Assembly: GCA_964017045.1 (NCBI GenBank)
Contig: OZ024806.1
Location: 2,565,992-2,629,991 of the forward strand
From: Omphiscola glabra
Taxonomy: Eukaryota; Mollusca; Gastropoda; Lymnaeidae
Reading direction: 5' to 3'
Length of the DNA: 64,000 nucleotides
Below the pieces are notes generated by a model. The model was not told the DNA's origin and ran no database searches. It was given only the letters and a program-made list of their open reading frames with translations. Of this stretch, positions 12,016-25,285 are shown piece by piece. Both the position numbers and the translations under genes were made by a program. Every line of letters begins with the position of its first letter. Position 1 is the stretch's first letter.

Positions 12016-12211
12016 CAGCTTTTCCTTCCCTGTACAACTCAACTCGTGTACACGTTACACTGACCAGCTTTTCCTTCCCTGTACAACTCAACTCTTGTAC
12101 ACGTTACACTGACCAGCTTTTCCTTCCCTGTACAACTCAACTCTTGTACACGTTACACTGACCAGCTTTTCCTTCCCTGTACAACTCAACTCTTGTACAC
12201 GTTACACTGAC
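12016..12211. repeat. 49-bp tandem repeat, four copies
   Basis: Four almost identical 49-bp units containing 'cagcttttccttccctgtac' and 'cttgtacacgttacactga'. Confidence 0.95.
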
Positions 12212-15200
12212 AAGGGGGTGGGGGTATCGGGCTATGGTACGCAATTAAATCAATGTAGGTAACTATGTTACACATATTGCCCAGGGGTGCATCATTAATG
12301 TGGTAAGTGGGGTAAGGTTTATGAAGACACTCACATCGTGAAGTGTTAACAAATAATATGTGGATACATTTGTTTTGAGCAATCAATATCCTTAAATTAG
12401 TTTTATTTTCTAACCACCCCCCCCCCCCCCCCAATCCTTTTTTTTTGGAAAGGATGGTTGGAAAGATAAAATATATATAGATATATAGTTTGGACTTGTT
12501 CTTTTTTTAGGGGGAGGGATGAGAGAAAGAGAGAGAGAGAGAGCTAGAGAAGAAAAGGTTTTCTTTTCATTTCAATTTGCATTTTTCAGAGGACGAAAAG
12601 AAACGTTTAAAAAATAGACTTTTTATTTTTTTAAAGTTATAATTTTTTATCAATGGAAATAATTTCATATCATGTTTTAAAGAATAATAATAATAAAATC
12701 TCGAAACCGAAGTTTTTTTCTCTACAATTTATTCTCGATTATTTAAATAACGGAATATTTATTGACAAGTTCTAGGAGAATTTCATCGTATCCGGATATG
12801 TATACTATATAATATATAGTAAAAAAAAATTGTGCGTTCAAAAAAGAAATTTGACGCAAAATTTTAACGTGGGAACTGAAAAAAAGATTCGACCAAATTT
12901 CTGTTCGATCAAATTTCCGTCGATCAATTTTCCGTCGACGACATTTCTTTCAAACAAATTTCCGGTAACGTTCATATATTTCCTTTACCGCCTATTTTAG
13001 GAGCATTTAAGGGGAAATCCGTAAGTTTTTTCTGTTTTTTTTTTAAAAATAAAAAGGTGTTCTTATCGGATATTCCCCATTTTACAGCGTTGCTATAAAA
13101 CTACAGACGCTCGCCCGTAAACTACATAAGACAAACCAGACCACACCATCCCCCCCAAGCTCCTGTAACTGCAGTGATGTGCTACACTGTCCATCTCAGT
13201 GATTCTCTAACGGTACGTCAATGGTAAATGCTAATTTCGAAAGAAAGAAAAAAATCATTTTAAAATATCCATTTCTTCTGATGTTCCGTATTTGTTGTTC
13301 TTCCTGTTCATATGAATAACTTTGGTGATAATCATTTCTTTCAAACCTTCTTAATAAATAACTTTGTTGAATCTATTTTGTTTTAACAACACCCCCCCCC
13401 CCCCCCAATATAAACTTCAGAGAAACTTTTATTATTTTTAAAAATCCTAACAAAGAAACATTTGGCTAATGTGCTTCTGTGGTCCCCTTATTGGGAGTCA
13501 CTTCCCTTTGTTTATGATAGATTTAGGGTTCGGGTTAGGGTGAGCGATAGAGGGACCAGTAGCGTGCAATTACCAAACATTTGATTGTAAAATTATTATT
13601 TAACATTTTTTTTAAAAAAAAAGCTATATGATTAAAAGATCCAGGAAATTATTATTTAAAAAAAATTAAATTATCTAAATGACACGCAGGAAACAATTAT
13701 TTAATTATTTTTTTAAAAAGATTTAACCTTACTCTACTTAGGAAAAACATATAGTTTCCAAATACCTTTATTTTTATCCTTATTACTTTGTTCATTTGTC
13801 GTGGCAGTGTGGGAGGCAAGCGGTGCGGTATATTTAATTAAGAGCAAGTCATTATCACTTGTCGTTTAATTTTTTTAAATATTTTTTTTTACAAATGGAC
13901 GTATCAATCTGAAATAAAATATAGACGTATTATGTTTTTTTAAAACAACATTTACCCCACCCCCCCCCCCAACTCCATGTAAAAGTTTTTACTTCCCCCC
14001 CCCCACACACACACACTCACCTCCCACACGTGATGTGTCAGCTTGTTAATATCTATCAAACAATAAATGCTTCCACTATCAAGGTGACCTCTGTTCCTAC
14101 CAATAGGCATTATACAGTAACAAACATATTTTTAATTCTCCTACATTTCCAATTGGTTTATTATTCTTAATTTTAAAATCATGGTTTGGTTTTTTGGTTT
14201 TTTGGTGTTTTTTTTTCTTCACTTTATTTCATGATATTAAAAACAAAAATCGATTACGGTTTGTGATAATCAATAACCGGTTTTCGGTTTTAAAACAGCA
14301 AATCAGTTTTTACGTCTCACATCCTTAATCCAATCATTTACTACCAATGTTGAGACACCCGGTCCGGTCTTGACGGGGTACACATCTCTGACGCGGTACA
14401 CATCTCTGACGCGGTACACACCTGTGACGATATACACACTAATGACGTAGTACACAGATTTTTCAACATTTGAATTTGACGGGCAGACATGGTGGCGTTC
14501 GATAGCGAGTTTTATCCAAGCAAACATTGCCTTGAAATTAAATAAAATATTTAAATTGAGTTGTGGACTTAAATGGCGTCTTTGACACAGCAGATGCACC
14601 GCCGGAACGCCTGCTATTGTAAGTTTGTTAAGAGTCTTTGAACAATAGAGAATAGTTTTGGTGATTTTTTTTTTCGCCGCCACAAAAATAAGTTAAATAA
14701 AACCTTCCTAACTATTTCCAAGTTGTCTCAGTTGTACCAGATAAAATATTTTTAAAAAAAAACTGCTCATTTTGTCGAAAAAGTCTAAATGACAACTTTT
14801 ATAACTTGTTTATAAATGGCCAAAACTATACTAATAACTAAATTTTGTTAAAAGCATGACTACACAATCCAATTAACATCAAGACCTATTTTAAAATTTG
14901 ATCTCATTGTGTAAAGAACGAGGAAGTCAAACTCTAGGCCACTGTAGCGTTGCAAAGACAGTTGAAGTCGGTAGTATTCAGCGTACAGGCCGCACGTATC
15001 CCCGTAATGGAAGTCTTTAGTCTAGGTAGGTTGCAAAATAATCTTAATAATAAATATACCGGTATAAAACAATAATATGCTAACAACATCAAATATATTG
15101 AGCGTTTTCTGTCTGCCCCCCGTACATAACCCCCACTCCCCTCATTTGTTCAATGATTTGACGCGCCCTTTGAGTGGGCGTGGCGGGGAAATGGGGGAGT

Positions 15201-15472
15201 AGAAATAAGAATTCTCTTGTTCATTGAACACTCCCTGCTCTTTCTTTAAACATTTGCGGACTAGAAGTTGAACCAAAATAAAATTATGTTACAAAATTCA
15301 TGTCTCCATTTAGTGGGGGACATTTTTTCCTTTTATTAAACAAGTGGGGGGTGGGGGAGCGCGCATTATTTAAACAATAGAAACATCAAGCACATGACAG
15401 CACATGAACGTCATATGTTTCAAATTAAAAATGAGATCACATTTTTTTTTCTATTTCGCCAACGTTTGCGTG
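12212..15472. other. Long intergenic AT-rich stretch, no gene recognised
   Basis: Homopolymer-rich sequence with C runs near 12417-12432, 13391-13406 and 13956-13970. A 126-codon minus-strand frame (14683 to 14303) contains a short VYRVRDVY duplication that comes from a 17-bp DNA repeat, and it has no recognisable domain. I see no RNA gene or complete transposon. Confidence 0.5.
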
Positions 15473-15474
15473 CT

Positions 15475-15972
15475 TGAAACAGTTACAGTGGGTCAGTGAA
15501 ACAGTTACAGTGGGTCAGTGAAACAGTTACAGTGGGTCAGTGAAACAGTTACAGTGGGTCAAGGAAACAGTTACAGTGGGTCAGTGAAACAGTTACAGTG
15601 GGTCAGTGAAACAGTTACAGTGGGTCAGTGAAACAGTTACAGTGGGTCAGTGAAACAGTTACAGTGGGTCAGTGAAACAGTTACAGTGGGTCAGTGAAAC
15701 AGTTACAGTGGGTCAGTGAAACAGTTACAGTGGGTCAGTGAAACAGTTACAGTGGGTCAAGGAAACAGTTACAGTGGGTCAAGGAAACAGTTACAGTGGG
15801 TCAATGAAACAGTTACATGGAAACAGATACAATGGGTCAATGAAACAGTTACAGTTGGTCAATGAAACGGTTACAGTGGGTCAATGAAACGGTTACAGTG
15901 GGTCAATGAAACAGTTACAGTGGGTCAGTGAAACAGTTACAGTGGGTCAGTGAAACCGTTGCAGTGGGTCAA
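15475..15972. repeat. 22-bp minisatellite, ~22 copies
   Basis: Highly uniform copies of 'gaaacagttacagtgggtca' plus two bases, more diverged at the right end (15795-15960). Confidence 0.95.
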
Positions 15973-16163
15973 AAAGTTGTTGTTTTAAAAAAGACCCTGT
16001 TCAAACAAACATGGGACCTGATCGTGACACAGCAAATTGAGACTTTTCTGAGAAGTGTCCGAAGTTCATTGACGGATCCTGAAGCCAACGTCCTGATTAC
16101 ACAGGAAGTCTTCAACATAGTCAGGCCATTGGACGCCGTGTAATTGGCTGGTAAAACTACCCA

Positions 16164-16440
16164 AGGGAGTCTTTGTAAAGGTATATAGGGGACTTTCTGT
16201 AAAGTACATAAGGGAGTGTTTGTAAAGGTACATAGGAGACTTTCTGTAAAGTACATAAGGGAGTGTTTGTAAAGGTATGTTAGGTAGTGTTTGTAAAGAT
16301 ACGTAATGGAGTCTTTGTAAAGTTACGTAAGGCAGTGTTTGTAAAGCTACGTAAGGCAGTGTTTGTAAAGTTACGTAAGGCAGTGTTTGTAAAGCTACGT
16401 AAGGCAGTGTTTGTAAAGGTACACAGTGGAGTGCTTGAAA
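16164..16440. repeat. 24-bp minisatellite
   Basis: About eleven copies of a unit like 'gtgtttgtaaagctacgtaa'. The left half uses a 'tacataaggga' variant. Confidence 0.9.
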
Positions 16441-16478
16441 TAGCGATATTTCAGTCAGATACTTGTGTAACCTAAGAG

Positions 16479-16850
16479 CTTACCATTAGGGTAACAGCTG
16501 ACCTTACCATTAGGGTAACAGCTGGCCTTACCATTAGGGTAACAGCTGACCTTACCATTAAGGTAACAGCTGACCTTACCATTAGGGTAACAGCTGGCCT
16601 TACCATTAGGGTAACAGCTGACCTTACCATTAGGGTAACAGCTGACCTTACTATTAGGGTAACAGCTGGCCTTACCATTAGGGTAACAGCTGGCCTTACC
16701 ATTAGGGTAACAGCTGACCTTACCATTAGGGTAACAGATGACCTTACCTTTGGGGTAACAGCTGACCTTACCATTGGGGTAAAAATAGCCGACCTTACCA
16801 TTGGGGTAATAGCCGACCTTACCATTGGGGTAACGGTTAACATTAATCTA
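16479..16850. repeat. 24-bp minisatellite, ~15 copies
   Basis: Copies of 'gaccttaccattagggtaac' plus agct. The 24-bp period keeps a minus-strand frame open (an 8-residue repeat of the type MVRSAVTL), which is a by-product of the repeat. Confidence 0.95.
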
Positions 16851-16989
16851 TGTAAGGGCTGGTAGGGGATGGGGACTTTTTTTATCCCAAGCAGTGGTCC
16901 CCCCCCCCCTTCCCTTTTTTATGGTGCCACCATTAGCGGAAGATAAAATGTATCCTTGAACTAAGGTGCGAGATACAATACTGACCTGC

Positions 16990-17130
16990 ATCAAAGGCTT
17001 ATGTATCATCGACTACCGGTATCATATGTATCGTAGATTATCATTTGTATCATCCGCTACCGGTATCATATGTATCGTAGACTATTATTTGCATTATCGA
17101 ATATCTCTTGCTTCATCGACTATCATTTAC
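16990..17130. repeat. Degenerate tandem repeat
   Basis: Diverged copies of a unit like 'ctaccggtatcatatgtatc', about 36-40 bp long, alternating with 'attatcatttg'. Confidence 0.6.
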
Positions 17131-18044
17131 ATCAGGGACTCTTAACATGTTGTCCACGGATCCCTCAGGTCCTTGAAAAAGTGTGTGTCTGTAGGATGTA
17201 TTTTAATTGAAATTTTGTTATTTGCATTTCAAAAAATTTAACCCAAGAAGGGGTCAGCTGCCTTCGTCTGTCCGACTAATGTGTCCATGGGATAAAAAAT
17301 ATAAAAAGTTTTTAGACCTCCCTGATATGTATCCTCATTTATCTTATGTAGAATCAATGTTCAACAATAAAACTATTTCTCCTGACGACCGATGTCACCC
17401 GGAAGATATTTGATGTATCCGAATCATTATGGTTTTATCTAGGACATAGACTTCATCTAGAATTTCTCGGAAAATTATCTTCCTCTATCTTCTGGTACTG
17501 AACTCTGGGGATTCCCGGTGAAGAGAACTTTTTTTTTCATTTTTTTTTTTGACAATTTTTCTTTTTGTTGAACTCGTTCCTTTATAACTATTAGTCTTTT
17601 ATATTGAAAACATTTCAGTGATAAACATATTTTTTTTAAAAAAGATCGCATATTACTTAGGGAAATCCGTCTGTCATTTTAGTCTGGTTTTAAAAACTTT
17701 ACAATGTGACTATGTGTGAACAAAGCAGGGGCGTAGCTAAGGGGGGGGGGACAAAGACGGAGAATTCAGAGTAGACTGGTTTGAGCTAGGGTTAAGATAT
17801 ACATGTATAAATATTGTCATCTGATTCAGTGGATGCACGCGTAATGAGAAATAAGAATACATGACGTCATTCTGCGGTTTTTACCCCCCCCCCTTTTTTT
17901 TTTTCTTCATCGCGACTGAATTAAATCTACGTGACGTCATATGCGAGAGCTGGGAGTAAGAATGGTAAAAAAATGTATACCCTACAATCCCACGATGACG
18001 CGTTATTTATTGTTGTGGAACGTCATGGGAAGGGCAGACGTGAT
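17131..18044. other. Intergenic, no gene recognised
   Basis: 'cagggactcttaacatg' at about 17135 resembles a decayed hAT end. The 68-codon plus-strand frame at 17207-17413 has no recognised domain. Two perfect TGACGTCA palindromes lie at 17862-17869 and 17932-17939. Confidence 0.45.
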
Positions 18045-18235
18045 CCGGGGAATAAACTAGTATTGTATTCTTGGCACCGTATTCGTAATGAATAAAATAC
18101 TATTGTACTCTTGGCACCATATTGTTGTGAATAAACTAAAAAATATAATCTCGACACCTTATTCGTAATGAATAAAATAGAACTGTACTCTTGGCACCAT
18201 ATACGTTGTCAATAAACAAAGCCAATATAATCTCC
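18045..18235. repeat. ~60-bp tandem repeat, three copies
   Basis: Three diverged copies containing 'gtactcttggcacca', then a GTAATGAATAAA-like segment. Confidence 0.75.
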
Positions 18236-18692
18236 TCCCATACATTTGACGACGACTAGGTCAATGCCGGTAAAACTGTAACAATGACTAGGAATGATAC
18301 TAGAGGTGTCATTTTAATTTGGGGGTGTGTAAACAAATAAATACCATCATGTGACGATTTGTCACACATAACTACACGATTAAAATCATTCCTCTCCCAT
18401 CGTGACAATTTGTCACAGACAACCACACGATTCTTCCCCCCCTCCCCTCCCCCGGTCCCTTACAGAAGCGTCATGCGGCTCAGATCCAGCATCCGTTTAG
18501 TGAGGTACGGGTGACCGCAGTCGTATCAAACATACGGGTGGCTATGTGTGTGTTGGGGATGGGTGGAAAAAAAACAAAGCTGTTTTTTTTTTTTGGGGGG
18601 GGGGGGGGGCAATTAAGTCCCCGTACTGAGTAGACAAACTAATTCTTAACAATATATTTTACTTGGACTGTTAAAAGTCCAGTTATCTTTAT

Positions 18693-18885
18693 TTTTCTCT
18701 CGTTGTCTCTCTCTATCTCTCTCTTTCTCTCTCACTCTCTATATTTCTCTTTCCCTCTATCTTTTTCTCTCTTTCTATCTCTCACCCTCTCTCTTTCTTT
18801 CTCTCTATTTTTCTCTGCCTCTCTCTATTTCTTCCTCTCTCTATTTATATTTCTCTCTCACACTTTCTCTCTCTCTCTCATGCTT
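18693..18885. repeat. CT-rich simple repeat
   Basis: Long (TCTC)n tract with scattered A and T. It forms an open S/L/F-rich frame that is not protein-like. Confidence 0.9.
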
Positions 18886-18961
18886 ATCGATGCCAAGTTA
18901 ACTTTCTACATTCTCTCTCACTTCAGTTAATTAATTAATCAATTAAATTTTCTATTTTTGG

Positions 18962-19172
18962 CATTGTGACCATTGGTGAATCATTCTGTCCATTGGTGAA
19001 TCATTGTGTCCATTGGTGAATCATTGTGTCCATTGGTGAATCATTCTGTCCATTGGTGAATCATTCTGTCCATTGGTGGATCATTCTGTCCATTGGTGAA
19101 TCATTCTGACCATTGGTGGATCATTCTGACCATTGGTGAATCATTCTGACCATTGGTGAATCATTCAGTCTA
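18962..19172. repeat. 20-bp minisatellite
   Basis: About ten copies of 'cattctgtccattggtgaat'. Confidence 0.95.
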
Positions 19173-20157
19173 TTACTTTTGTTTTTTATCTTTAACTTTT
19201 CACCTGTAATAAACCACATGTCATATCATCAGTGAATTTAGGCTAAATAAATTTATAAATAACTTCATAATGTAAAAAAATAAATATAGGCCCTATATAT
19301 TTGTTGACATGATCTACTGTCACGATGTCATTGTTATATTTCGAACTTTGCGTGATCATGAGTAAGATATATTTTTAAAAAAAATATTTTATTTGACCAA
19401 ACAAAGAGGACGTGACGCTACGAAAAAAAAAGAAAGAAAGAAAAATAAATGATATTGCAATATAGGCCATCGAACGCGTGTTGGCCCATACTAGTTGAAA
19501 TCCATTCATTCAAGTAACGTTACGATAAGATCACATCGGATGTGGACATTATTTCACAACCGGGCGACATCTGATTTGGCCTAACCTCGAAGCCGCAAGG
19601 TGTTCTCTGCATTGCGTGATTCATTCGTCATCGCGCTTAGTCATTGGTTCGTATTTTTAGACCTGCTTAGAGATCAAAGGTGGCGCTTGGCCAATGGTGT
19701 AATTCTACGATTCTCCTCTCAAGGCCAAAGGCATGACAAGAAGAACAGTGTCCCGGTTGAAAAAAATAGTTGCTCTTCAATGCACTTAAGTAAATATACA
19801 TGCATATAATTTGTGTGGGCAGTAGACTAGAACTGAATAAGGAATGGCGTTAGCAACCCGAGGGTCTTAGCCCCCCCCCCACACACTTTTCCCGGGAATC
19901 CCTATTCTCAAACCCTCCACTCCCAGCAAAGAAGTGCATCGAAGTAGCACCCCCGAGATGTTTTGCCCCAGTGGCGGACAATCTGGCTACCCCGGGAACG
20001 CCAAAGGCCACCTTCCTTTAAATTAGATCTGCGGGCCACTGTGACCCCCCCCCCTCTCCATTCCCACCCCTGGGGTGAAGCGTGATCCTATCACTGGCAC
20101 CTTCTTGTGGAGGTTTCCTCAGAGCTGACACACATTGACATAGATCCTAGAAGTGTT
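19173..20157. other. Intergenic, no gene recognised
   Basis: AT-rich on the left and C-rich on the right. The segment at 19974-20045 ('cagtggcggacaatctggct') looks like one end of a degraded hAT element. Confidence 0.45.
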
Positions 20158-20800
20158 TAATTCTAAAGTAGTACTGCGCATTCCTGGCCCCTACGTCCAA
20201 CTAGTGCTAATTCTAAAGTAGTACTGCGCATTCCTGGCCCCTACTTCCAACTAGTGCTAATTCTAAAGTAGTACTGCGCATTCCTGGCCCCTACATCCAA
20301 CTAGTGCTAATTCTAAAGTAGTACTGCGCATTCCTGGCCCCTACTTCCAACTAGTGCTAATTCTAAAGTAGTACTGCGCATTCCTGGCCCCTACATCCAA
20401 CTAGTGCTAATTCTAAAGTAGTACTGCGCATTCCTGGCCCCTACATCCAACTAGTGCTAATTCTAAAGTAGTACTGCGCATTCCTGGCTCCTACATCCAA
20501 CTAGTGCTAATTCTAAAGTAGTACTGCGCATTCCTGGCCCCTACTTCCAACTAGTGCTAATTCTAAAGTAGTACTGCGCATTCCTGGCCCCTACATCCAA
20601 CTAGTGCTAATTCTAAAGTAGCACTGCGCATTCCTGGCCCCTACATCCAACTAGTGCTAATTCTAAAGTAGTACTGTACATTCCTGGCCCCTACTTCCAA
20701 CTAGTGCTAATTCTAAAATAGTACTGCGCATTCCTGGCCCCTACATCCAACTAGTGCTAATTCTAAAGTAGTACTGCGCATTCCTGGCCCCTACTTCAAT
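20158..20800. repeat. 50-bp minisatellite, ~13 copies
   Basis: Very uniform 50-bp units containing 'gtactgcgcattcctggccc' and 'ccaactagtgctaattctaa'. The array ends at about 20800, and a lone unit fragment (ccaactagtgctaat) reappears at 20843-20857. Confidence 0.95.
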
Positions 20801-20859
20801 TTTTGAATTTTGATGAAATCAAAATAAATTTTGAACGTTAATCCAACTAGTGCTAATCA

Positions 20860-21149
20860 AAAACAGAATAAAATGTATAAAAAAATAGAGCAATTAGCTG
20901 AGTCGTAGTGTCCGAGAGGGCAGCAAAAGAACTGTCCAACAAGATCTATTTAAACTGGTATACACGGATTCACACTGCGTCTCAGTTAATTGCTCTATTT
21001 TTTATACATTTTATTCTGGTTTTTTCTGTTGTGTTGTTCGCTGACGAAGGCTTCCTGTCGACACGTTCCTTTTTTTTTTAGGTTTAACCTTACTTTATTT
21101 TACTTATTACCTATTTTATAAACCTGATTGCAGTCTCTCCCTTATTACC
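20860..21149. mobile_element. 290-bp dispersed element with 13-bp target duplication
   Basis: The block is bounded by the same 13-mer ctagtgctaatca (20847-20859 and 21150-21162), which derives from the neighbouring 50-bp repeat unit. Internally, 20860-20905 is an inverted copy of about 20980-21025 (AGAATAAAATGTATAAAAA and GAGCAATTA read in both orientations). The right part (CGCTGACGAAGGCTTCCTG and following) is shared in reverse orientation with 29459-29680. No coding sequence is present. The GACGAAGGCTTCCTG segment recalls the terminal repeats of Penelope-like retroelements, but I cannot assign a class securely. Confidence 0.75.
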
Positions 21150-21284
21150 CTAGTGCTAATCACAAATAATCAAGCTATTTAACTTTCAATCTTGGTACCA
21201 AAAGTACAAAATGAAATATATAACAAATAAAAGTAGGTACATGGATACGTAGAGCAATAGAAAGTCAAGTTTTTTTTTAAAATT

Positions 21285-21490
21285 GGCGCCCCCCAATAAA
21301 GTGAGTATGACGCCCCTAAGAACTGAGTCTGACTCCACAAAGAAGTGAGTCTGGCCGCCAAAAGAACTGAGTGTGACTCCCCAAAGAACGGCGTGTGACG
21401 CCCCACAGAAATTAGCCTGGCGCCCCAAAGAACTGAGTTTGACACCCCAAATACCTGACTGTGACGACTCAAAGAAATGAGTTTTACGCC
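21285..21490. repeat. Degenerate ~29-bp tandem repeat
   Basis: About seven diverged copies of a unit like 'ccccaaagaactgagtctga'. Confidence 0.8.
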
Positions 21491-22227
21491 CCTGGTGTGC
21501 TGCTGGCAGCTAGTGTGGCTTTCTCAAGGTCACCAATTGCAGAAAGGACCACACAGCCGAGCTACCGGTACATGTTTGAATCAAGTTTCTGCCAACACTG
21601 GGCAACCCCCATCAAAAACCCCGCAATGTGGGACTTAACAACGTAAAAGCTAACACTATCAGAGCCACGCACCACGCGGGGGAGGGGGTACTAAGGGGTG
21701 CCACTGGGAAATAACGTGGTCACACCCTGGCTCGTCAGCTGATTTTACTACAAGTCATTTGATACTACGGGGGTGCTACGCTAGCGTTCAGGGAAACGAG
21801 TGAGAGGGGGTTGGTGGGAGAAAGTTATCAATGAAACTACTAGTACCACGAGCCACGCACTGCCGCGCATTTCTTTCCCCAGTGCATTATCATGGGGGTG
21901 GGGGCATGGCATTATGGGATGTCGAGTGGGTGGCAGATTGGGGGGGGGGGGCGTCTTAAGCTCAGTTTCTACCTGTGGTCTGTAGGTCTTACGCAAGTTT
22001 GTAAATTGTAAATGTCGCAAGAGCTTTCACTGACTGGAGTCAATACCAAGTAGTTTCAGCTGGAGTTTTGTTTTGGGCTATTTTGTTAACAAGACGTCTG
22101 ACAGACACTTTCAGTTGAGGCTGTTAGTTGAACCACACTCACAGGCAGAGCATGCAGGTAAGGTCCTATTTAGTGTGTGTTCATTTTTTGTGTACTTTCA
22201 AGCCGTGCAGTGTGTGAACAGTTAAAT
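21491..22227. other. Intergenic, no gene recognised
   Basis: Mixed-composition unique sequence with a G run near 21940-21950. No domain or splice pattern is visible. Confidence 0.45.
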
Positions 22228-22478
22228 AAGTCATTAATTGGCAACCACAATAACCATAGACAGTGATATCGTAGCAACCACAATGATCATAGACATTAAT
22301 TGACAACCACAATGATCATAGACATTAATTGACAACCACAATGAGCATAGACATTAATTGACAACCACAATGATCATAGACATTAATAGACAACCACAAT
22401 GAGCATAGACATTAATTGACAACCACAATGAGCATAGACATTAATTGACAACCACAATGACCATAAACTTAAACGGTG
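22228..22478. repeat. 29-bp minisatellite
   Basis: About eight copies containing 'cattaattgacaaccacaat' and 'gagcataga'. Confidence 0.95.
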
Positions 22479-22530
22479 ATAGCGTAGCAAACAATACAAT
22501 AAACAGTATACGGATACAGCAATCAATATG

Positions 22531-23545
22531 AACATTATGTCTTGGTTTCATTGATATGAACATTTGGCTTGGTTTCATTGATATGAACATTTTGGCTTGG
22601 TTTCATTGATATGAACATTTGGCTTGGTTTCATTGATATGAACATTTTGGCTTGGTTTCATTGATATGAACATTTTGGCTTGGTTTCATTGATATGAACA
22701 TTTTGGCTTGGTTTCATTGATATGAACATTTTGCCTTGGTTTCATTGATATGAACATTTGGCTTGGTTTCATTGATAGGAACATTTTGGCTTGGTTTCAT
22801 TGATATGAACATTTTGGCTTGGTTTCATTGATATGAACATTTTGGCTTGGTTTCATTGATATGAACATTTTGGCTTGGTTTTATTGATATGAACATTTTG
22901 AATCGGTTTCATTGATATGAACATTTTGAATCGGTTTCATTGATATGACATATGAACATTTTGACTCGATTTAATTGATATGAACCTTTTGGTTCGGTTT
23001 CAATTATATGAACATTTTGATTCAGTTTCATTGATATGAACATTTTGGCTTGGTTTCATCGATATGAACATTTTGGCTTGGTTTGATTGATATGAGCATT
23101 TTGGCTTGGCTTCATTGATATGAACATTTTGGCTTGGTTTCATTGATATGAACATTTTGGCTTGGTTTCATCAATATGAATATTTTGAATCGGTTTCATT
23201 GATATGACATATGAACATTTTGATTCGGTTTCATCAATATGAATATTTTGAATCGGTTTCATTGATATGACATATGAACATTTTGATTCAGTTTCATTGA
23301 TATGAACATTTTGATTCAGTTTCATTGATATGAACATTTTGGCTTGTTTCATTGATATGAACATTTTGGCTTGGTTTCATCAATATGAAAAAGTTGGCTT
23401 GGTTTTTATCAATATGAACATTTTGGCTTGGTTTCATCAATATGAACAAGTTGGCTTGGTTTCATCAATATGAACAGGTTGGTTTGGTTTCATCAATATG
23501 AACATTTTAGCTTGGTTTCATTTATATGAACATTTGGCTTATGTT
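22531..23545. repeat. 28-bp minisatellite, ~36 copies
   Basis: About 1 kb of 27-29 bp units containing 'tatgaacattttggcttggt' and 'ttcattga'. The centre-right (22890-23300) carries a diverged 'gaatcggttt' subfamily with an extra 'gacata', showing internal segmental duplication. Confidence 0.95.
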
Positions 23546-25285
23546 TTATAAAATTCAAATAATTGAGGACGAGATTTGGAACATAAATATTTGGTGTCTA
23601 GATGGTGGTAGGATTTATAGCTGCAATACAATTAACTAACTGGCGTAGCTAGAAGTGTGGAGGGGGTTGGTACCCCTGGTTGCGCTTTTTTTTTGGGGGG
23701 GGGGGAGGTTGGGGGGGGGGGAGACATTTCGGTCCACTTGTTAAATATGGCTCATTTTTGTGTACTCGTTATTTTTCGTGCACGTGGGGTGGCAAGGTCA
23801 AGGACAGCTCCTGGCGTCATAAACTCTAGGCATTCCCCTGAATCAGGTAATTAGGAAATAACTTTTACCCAGGACAGCAGGGTAGAGTCGAAGATATTAG
23901 AACATCGTTGATCTAACTTGGAGTTGATCTGCCCTGAAGCCCTTGAACAAAAGTGCAGCCTGGAAGACATCACGCTTTTCATTGTTCAGTGGAGCATGTC
24001 ACACGATCTGTCGTCACGTGACATGCAACACCCTACAAGGGCTTGTATTGTCTAGTCAGGTGCACGACACCACCGTGTCCTAGCTACACCACTTTGCACC
24101 ACAACCCCTGGTCGCACGTCGGGTGGCATACGCCCTTGCTACAGCCCCATAACATCATACCACCTAGCAGCACTCCGGGCAGCATACCGCCTAGCAGCGC
24201 TCCGGGCATCATACCGCCCAGCTCCACTCACGGGCATCATATGGCCTAGCCCCACCCCGGGGGCAAATAAGTGGCGCTACTGACACGTGATCAGAGGGTT
24301 CATATGTCTCCTCTGGTCCAAGAGTTGACTACATTTTATTGTTACTAAAGAACCATTAAAAAAATTATATCTAATAATGAGTATTACAAATAATAGCCGC
24401 ATTATTTCCCCAGAGAGCCGCACGTTTATCTGGAGCCGCATATTCCTGTCGGCGTAGCTAGGGTGGGTGCCACTCGGGATAAGAGCTTTGCCGCCCCTTT
24501 ACACGGGAAAAACCCCAAACTTTTTGTGAATGACAACCTTCCATTAATTCCATTAAAAAAAGAGCTGGGCCTATGCGCCTCCCAAGGACCCTCCCCCCCC
24601 CTCTTTGGAATTCTACGCCTCCTTCCCTCTTTTCCTTCGCTGTCGGTTTCCGACCACTGCCGTTACCCAGTCAACCTGTTGCGTTGAGTGCGACAGATGC
24701 TTGCCTTATCTTCTGGTCTCGTTCTGATCTCGGTCCCATTCATTTCACTGTTAAATTTGGATCTGTCAACCGCGATCCTACGTCAACCGGGGGATCCCTG
24801 ACGTCATAACAATGACGTCATGCGGCGTTGTTGTGGCACGCTAGGCTTCCCCGCAAGGAATATATTATAATATGTAACTTTGTAAAACTGGGTCACCTCC
24901 GGCTGGGGGATCATCTGTCTTTGATATTTATAGCGGAACTGAAACATCCTGTTTGCTTCCGAAAATATGTAACATATTTATGTGTTATTTATGTGTATTA
25001 TTTATGAGGTCAAATATTTGGTCTTGCCTTATGCCCGATGTATGTTCACGAAATATTGTCACGACTTTCAAGACCGGGTGCCCATAACGTGCTAAATTTA
25101 TATATATATATATAAAAGTGGGAGGACACGTTTGTGAGTGGATGGGGCCGATGTACCATAAAGTGTACCATAAAGTGAACCATAAAGTGTACCATAAAGT
25201 AATGACTTAACAAGTAAGTACAATGTATCCTGTTGTGGGAGCCTTATGTTTACTACTGATTTTTGCAAAAAAACATTGTCTATCG
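23546..25285. other. Intergenic with decayed repeats
   Basis: Two segments start with GGCGTAGCTAG (about 23643 and 24452), a string shared with 17731 and with the MITE at 62132, so they are probably relics of one repeat family. 24120-24260 holds a degenerate ~28-bp tandem repeat (catcataccgcctagcag). Two perfect TGACGTCA sites lie 14 bp apart at 24799-24806 and 24813-24820, followed by 'tatattataata' near 24860. No gene was found downstream of them. Confidence 0.5.

Noticed and set aside
17207..17413. 68-codon plus-strand frame
   Set aside because: No domain. It lies just after a hAT-like end in AT-rich sequence, so it is probably chance.
21040..21070. Hammerhead-ribozyme-like CTGACGA followed by a short stem in the dispersed element
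   Set aside because: The essential GAAA part of the core is replaced (CGACAC), and the second copy at 29570 also lacks it. It is treated only as a Penelope-like sequence resemblance.
24799..24870. Paired CREs followed by an AT-rich TATA-like string as a fourth promoter
   Set aside because: No downstream exon or donor could be identified, and the TATA-like string is part of a simple AT tract.
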